From contig WJKY01000025.1 of assembly GCA_014728835.1 (NCBI GenBank), positions 1 through 13,321 of the forward strand: a stretch of 13,321 bases of DNA. Direction: 5' to 3'. The DNA comes from Candidatus Woesearchaeota archaeon (GTDB taxonomy: Archaea; Nanobdellota; Nanobdellia; UBA10117; WJKY01). Below are positions 12,307 to 13,321 of the stretch, in pieces. The stretch's first letter is position 1. Each line of letters starts with the position of its first letter. The notes beneath the pieces are model-generated. The model was not told the origin of the DNA and did no database searches. It saw only the letters and a list, made by a program, of their open reading frames with translations. The position numbers were made by a program, and so were the translations under genes.

Positions 12307-12327
12307 TAGCTCTGTATTCTTTTTTAT

Positions 12328-13230
12328 ATGAAATTCAAAAAGCAAGTAATATCTGCGATTGCAAAAGTAACAAAACTAAAGAAAAAACAAGTAGAAGAAT
12401 TACTTGAAATTCCTCCAGATACAAAACTTGGTGATTTAGCTTTTCCTTGCTTTGTTTTATCTAAAAAACTAAAGAAAGCACCTAAAAAAATTGCAGAAGA
12501 TTTGGCAAAGAAAATTAAACCAAAAGGTTTGATTAAAGAAATTAAAGCAACAGGGCCTTATCTGAACTTTTTTGTTGACGGGCAAAAACTTGCAGACCAA
12601 ACTTTGAAACAAATTCTAAAACAAAAAAATAAATATGGAACAAAAAAGAAAATAAAAAAAGTAATTATTATTGAGTCCCCATCACCAAATACAAATAAGC
12701 CATTGCATATTGGTCATCTAAGAAATATGGCTTTGGCAATTTCTCTTTCAAGAATTTTATCAGCACAGGGTTATGATTCCAAGTTTGTTAATTTGTATAA
12801 CGATAGAGGAATCCATATCAGCAAATCAATGCTTGCTTATCAAAAATGGGGAAAAGGAAAAAAACCAAATAAAAAATCAGATCATTTTGTTGGTGATTAT
12901 TATGTTATGTTTTCCCAAAAAGCAAAACAACATCCAAAATTAATTGACGAAGCTCAACAAATGGTAAAAGATTGGGAGGCGCATAATAAAAAAGTTAGAG
13001 CTCTATGGAAAAAAATGAATTCTTGGGTTATTAAAGGATTTAAACAAACTTACAAACGACTTGGAATCAAACATAATAAAACTTATTTTGAAAGCAAGAT
13101 GTATGAAAAAGGAAGAAAAATAGTTCTAGCTGGTTTAAAGAAAAATATTTTTTATAAAACAGATGATGGTGCAGTAGCAATTGATTTAGGTGGAAACTTA
13201 GGTGAAAAGATTTTGATTAGAAAAGATTGA
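12328..13230 (+). CDS. argS: arginyl-tRNA synthetase, N-terminal part ending at a premature in-frame TGA
   Basis: Class I ArgRS charges tRNA-Arg with arginine. The 300 codons before the stop hold the N-terminal tRNA-binding (Add-1) domain (about 1-105, with GDLAFPCFVLSKKLKKAP and ATGPYLNFFVD) and the start of the Rossmann catalytic domain with ESPSPNTNKPLHIGHLRN (HIGH motif). The TGA at 13228-13230 follows LIRKD and stands where the family has the Gly of its (S/K)DG motif. The same frame continues with typical ArgRS sequence to the window end, so this is a full-length gene with a nonsense codon, not a naturally short protein. The KMSK-type loop and anticodon-binding domain would lie beyond the window. 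Whether it is a real mutation, a recoded codon or an assembly error cannot be told here. Confidence 0.92.
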   Translation: MKFKKQVISAIAKVTKLKKKQVEELLEIPPDTKLGDLAFPCFVLSKKLKKAPKKIAEDLAKKIKPKGLIKEIKATGPYLNFFVDGQKLADQTLKQILKQKNKYGTKKKIKKVIIIESPSPNTNKPLHIGHLRNMALAISLSRILSAQGYDSKFVNLYNDRGIHISKSMLAYQKWGKGKKPNKKSDHFVGDYYVMFSQKAKQHPKLIDEAQQMVKDWEAHNKKVRALWKKMNSWVIKGFKQTYKRLGIKHNKTYFESKMYEKGRKIVLAGLKKNIFYKTDDGAVAIDLGGNLGEKILIRKD

Positions 13231-13321
13231 ACAACTGTTTATATCACACAGGATTTATTTTTAGCAAAACAAAAATACAAAGATTTCAAGTATAATAAAT
13301 CAATATATGTTGTCGCTGATG
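13231..13321 (+). pseudogene. argS: continuation of argS after the in-frame TGA, cut by the window edge
   Basis: The frame reads TTVYITQDLFLAKQKYKDF, then IYVVAD, with no stop to the window end. This is the ArgRS segment expected directly after the (S/K)DG motif (YxTxD, then YVVxxxQ). No ATG or GTG in this segment offers a good restart, so without readthrough it would not be translated from here. Confidence 0.85.

Noticed and set aside
12026..12309. ORFs on both strands over tRNA-Glu (60 aa plus, 89 aa minus)
   Set aside because: They overlie a well-supported tRNA with two introns and show no protein family features.
13228..13230. Genome-wide UGA-to-Gly recoding
   Set aside because: TGA ends at least four other genes here at sensible positions, including an ATGA overlap, and reading through NMD3 or HIT leads into promoter or neighbouring-gene sequence.

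Overview
This looks like a piece of an AT-rich archaeal genome, most likely a reduced DPANN-type lineage (Woesearchaeota, Pacearchaeota or Nanoarchaeota-like). This assignment comes from gene content, not from a database search. The window holds RadA, an archaeal RPA, both subunits of topoisomerase VI, aIF1A, a Dim2/Pno1-like KH protein, archaeal NMD3, aMBF1 and a class III prepilin peptidase. Genes are packed tightly: ATGA and TAATG overlaps, convergent genes overlapping by 4-9 bp, promoter gaps of about 50 bp and mostly leaderless-looking starts.

Layout. 1-386: 3' part of a HIT-family protein. 378-1489 (minus): archaeal prepilin peptidase followed by a translationally coupled 78-aa membrane protein. 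1553-2230: secreted helical DUF5667-like protein, divergent from the peptidase across one shared TATA region. 2262-3136: a 58-aa membrane protein coupled by ATGA to a cis-prenyltransferase (UppS type). 3133-5149 (minus): RPA-radA operon. 5226-6560 (minus): HerA-like DUF87 ATPase. 6602-6763: intron-containing tRNA-Ser(CGA), with a second copy of its 3' end at 6837-6859. 6858-7226 (minus): aMBF1. 7273-7953: NMD3. 8012-11577: aIF1A, KH protein, top6B and top6A as one tightly coupled operon. 11629-12294: tRNA-Asn(GTT), tRNA-Ile(TAT) and tRNA-Glu(TTC), probably one transcript. 12328 to the window end: argS, interrupted by an in-frame TGA at 13228.

The informational genes group by function: recombination and ssDNA handling (RPA, RadA, possibly the HerA-like motor), chromosome topology (Top6A/B), translation initiation and ribosome assembly (aIF1A, KH protein, NMD3) and transcription coactivation (MBF1).

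The most unusual content is the tRNA set. All four tRNAs contain introns, five introns in total, and three of these lie outside the anticodon loop (one D-loop, two T-loop). All five fit one rule: a 4-bp helix flanked by two 3-nt bulges, each cut after its second nucleotide. tRNA-Ser has a duplicated 3' exon. The spacers and introns hold two short, related, structured repeats, one of which shows compensatory stem changes. tRNA-Ile carries the rare UAU anticodon. The nonsense codon in argS replaces the conserved glycine of its (S/K)DG motif.
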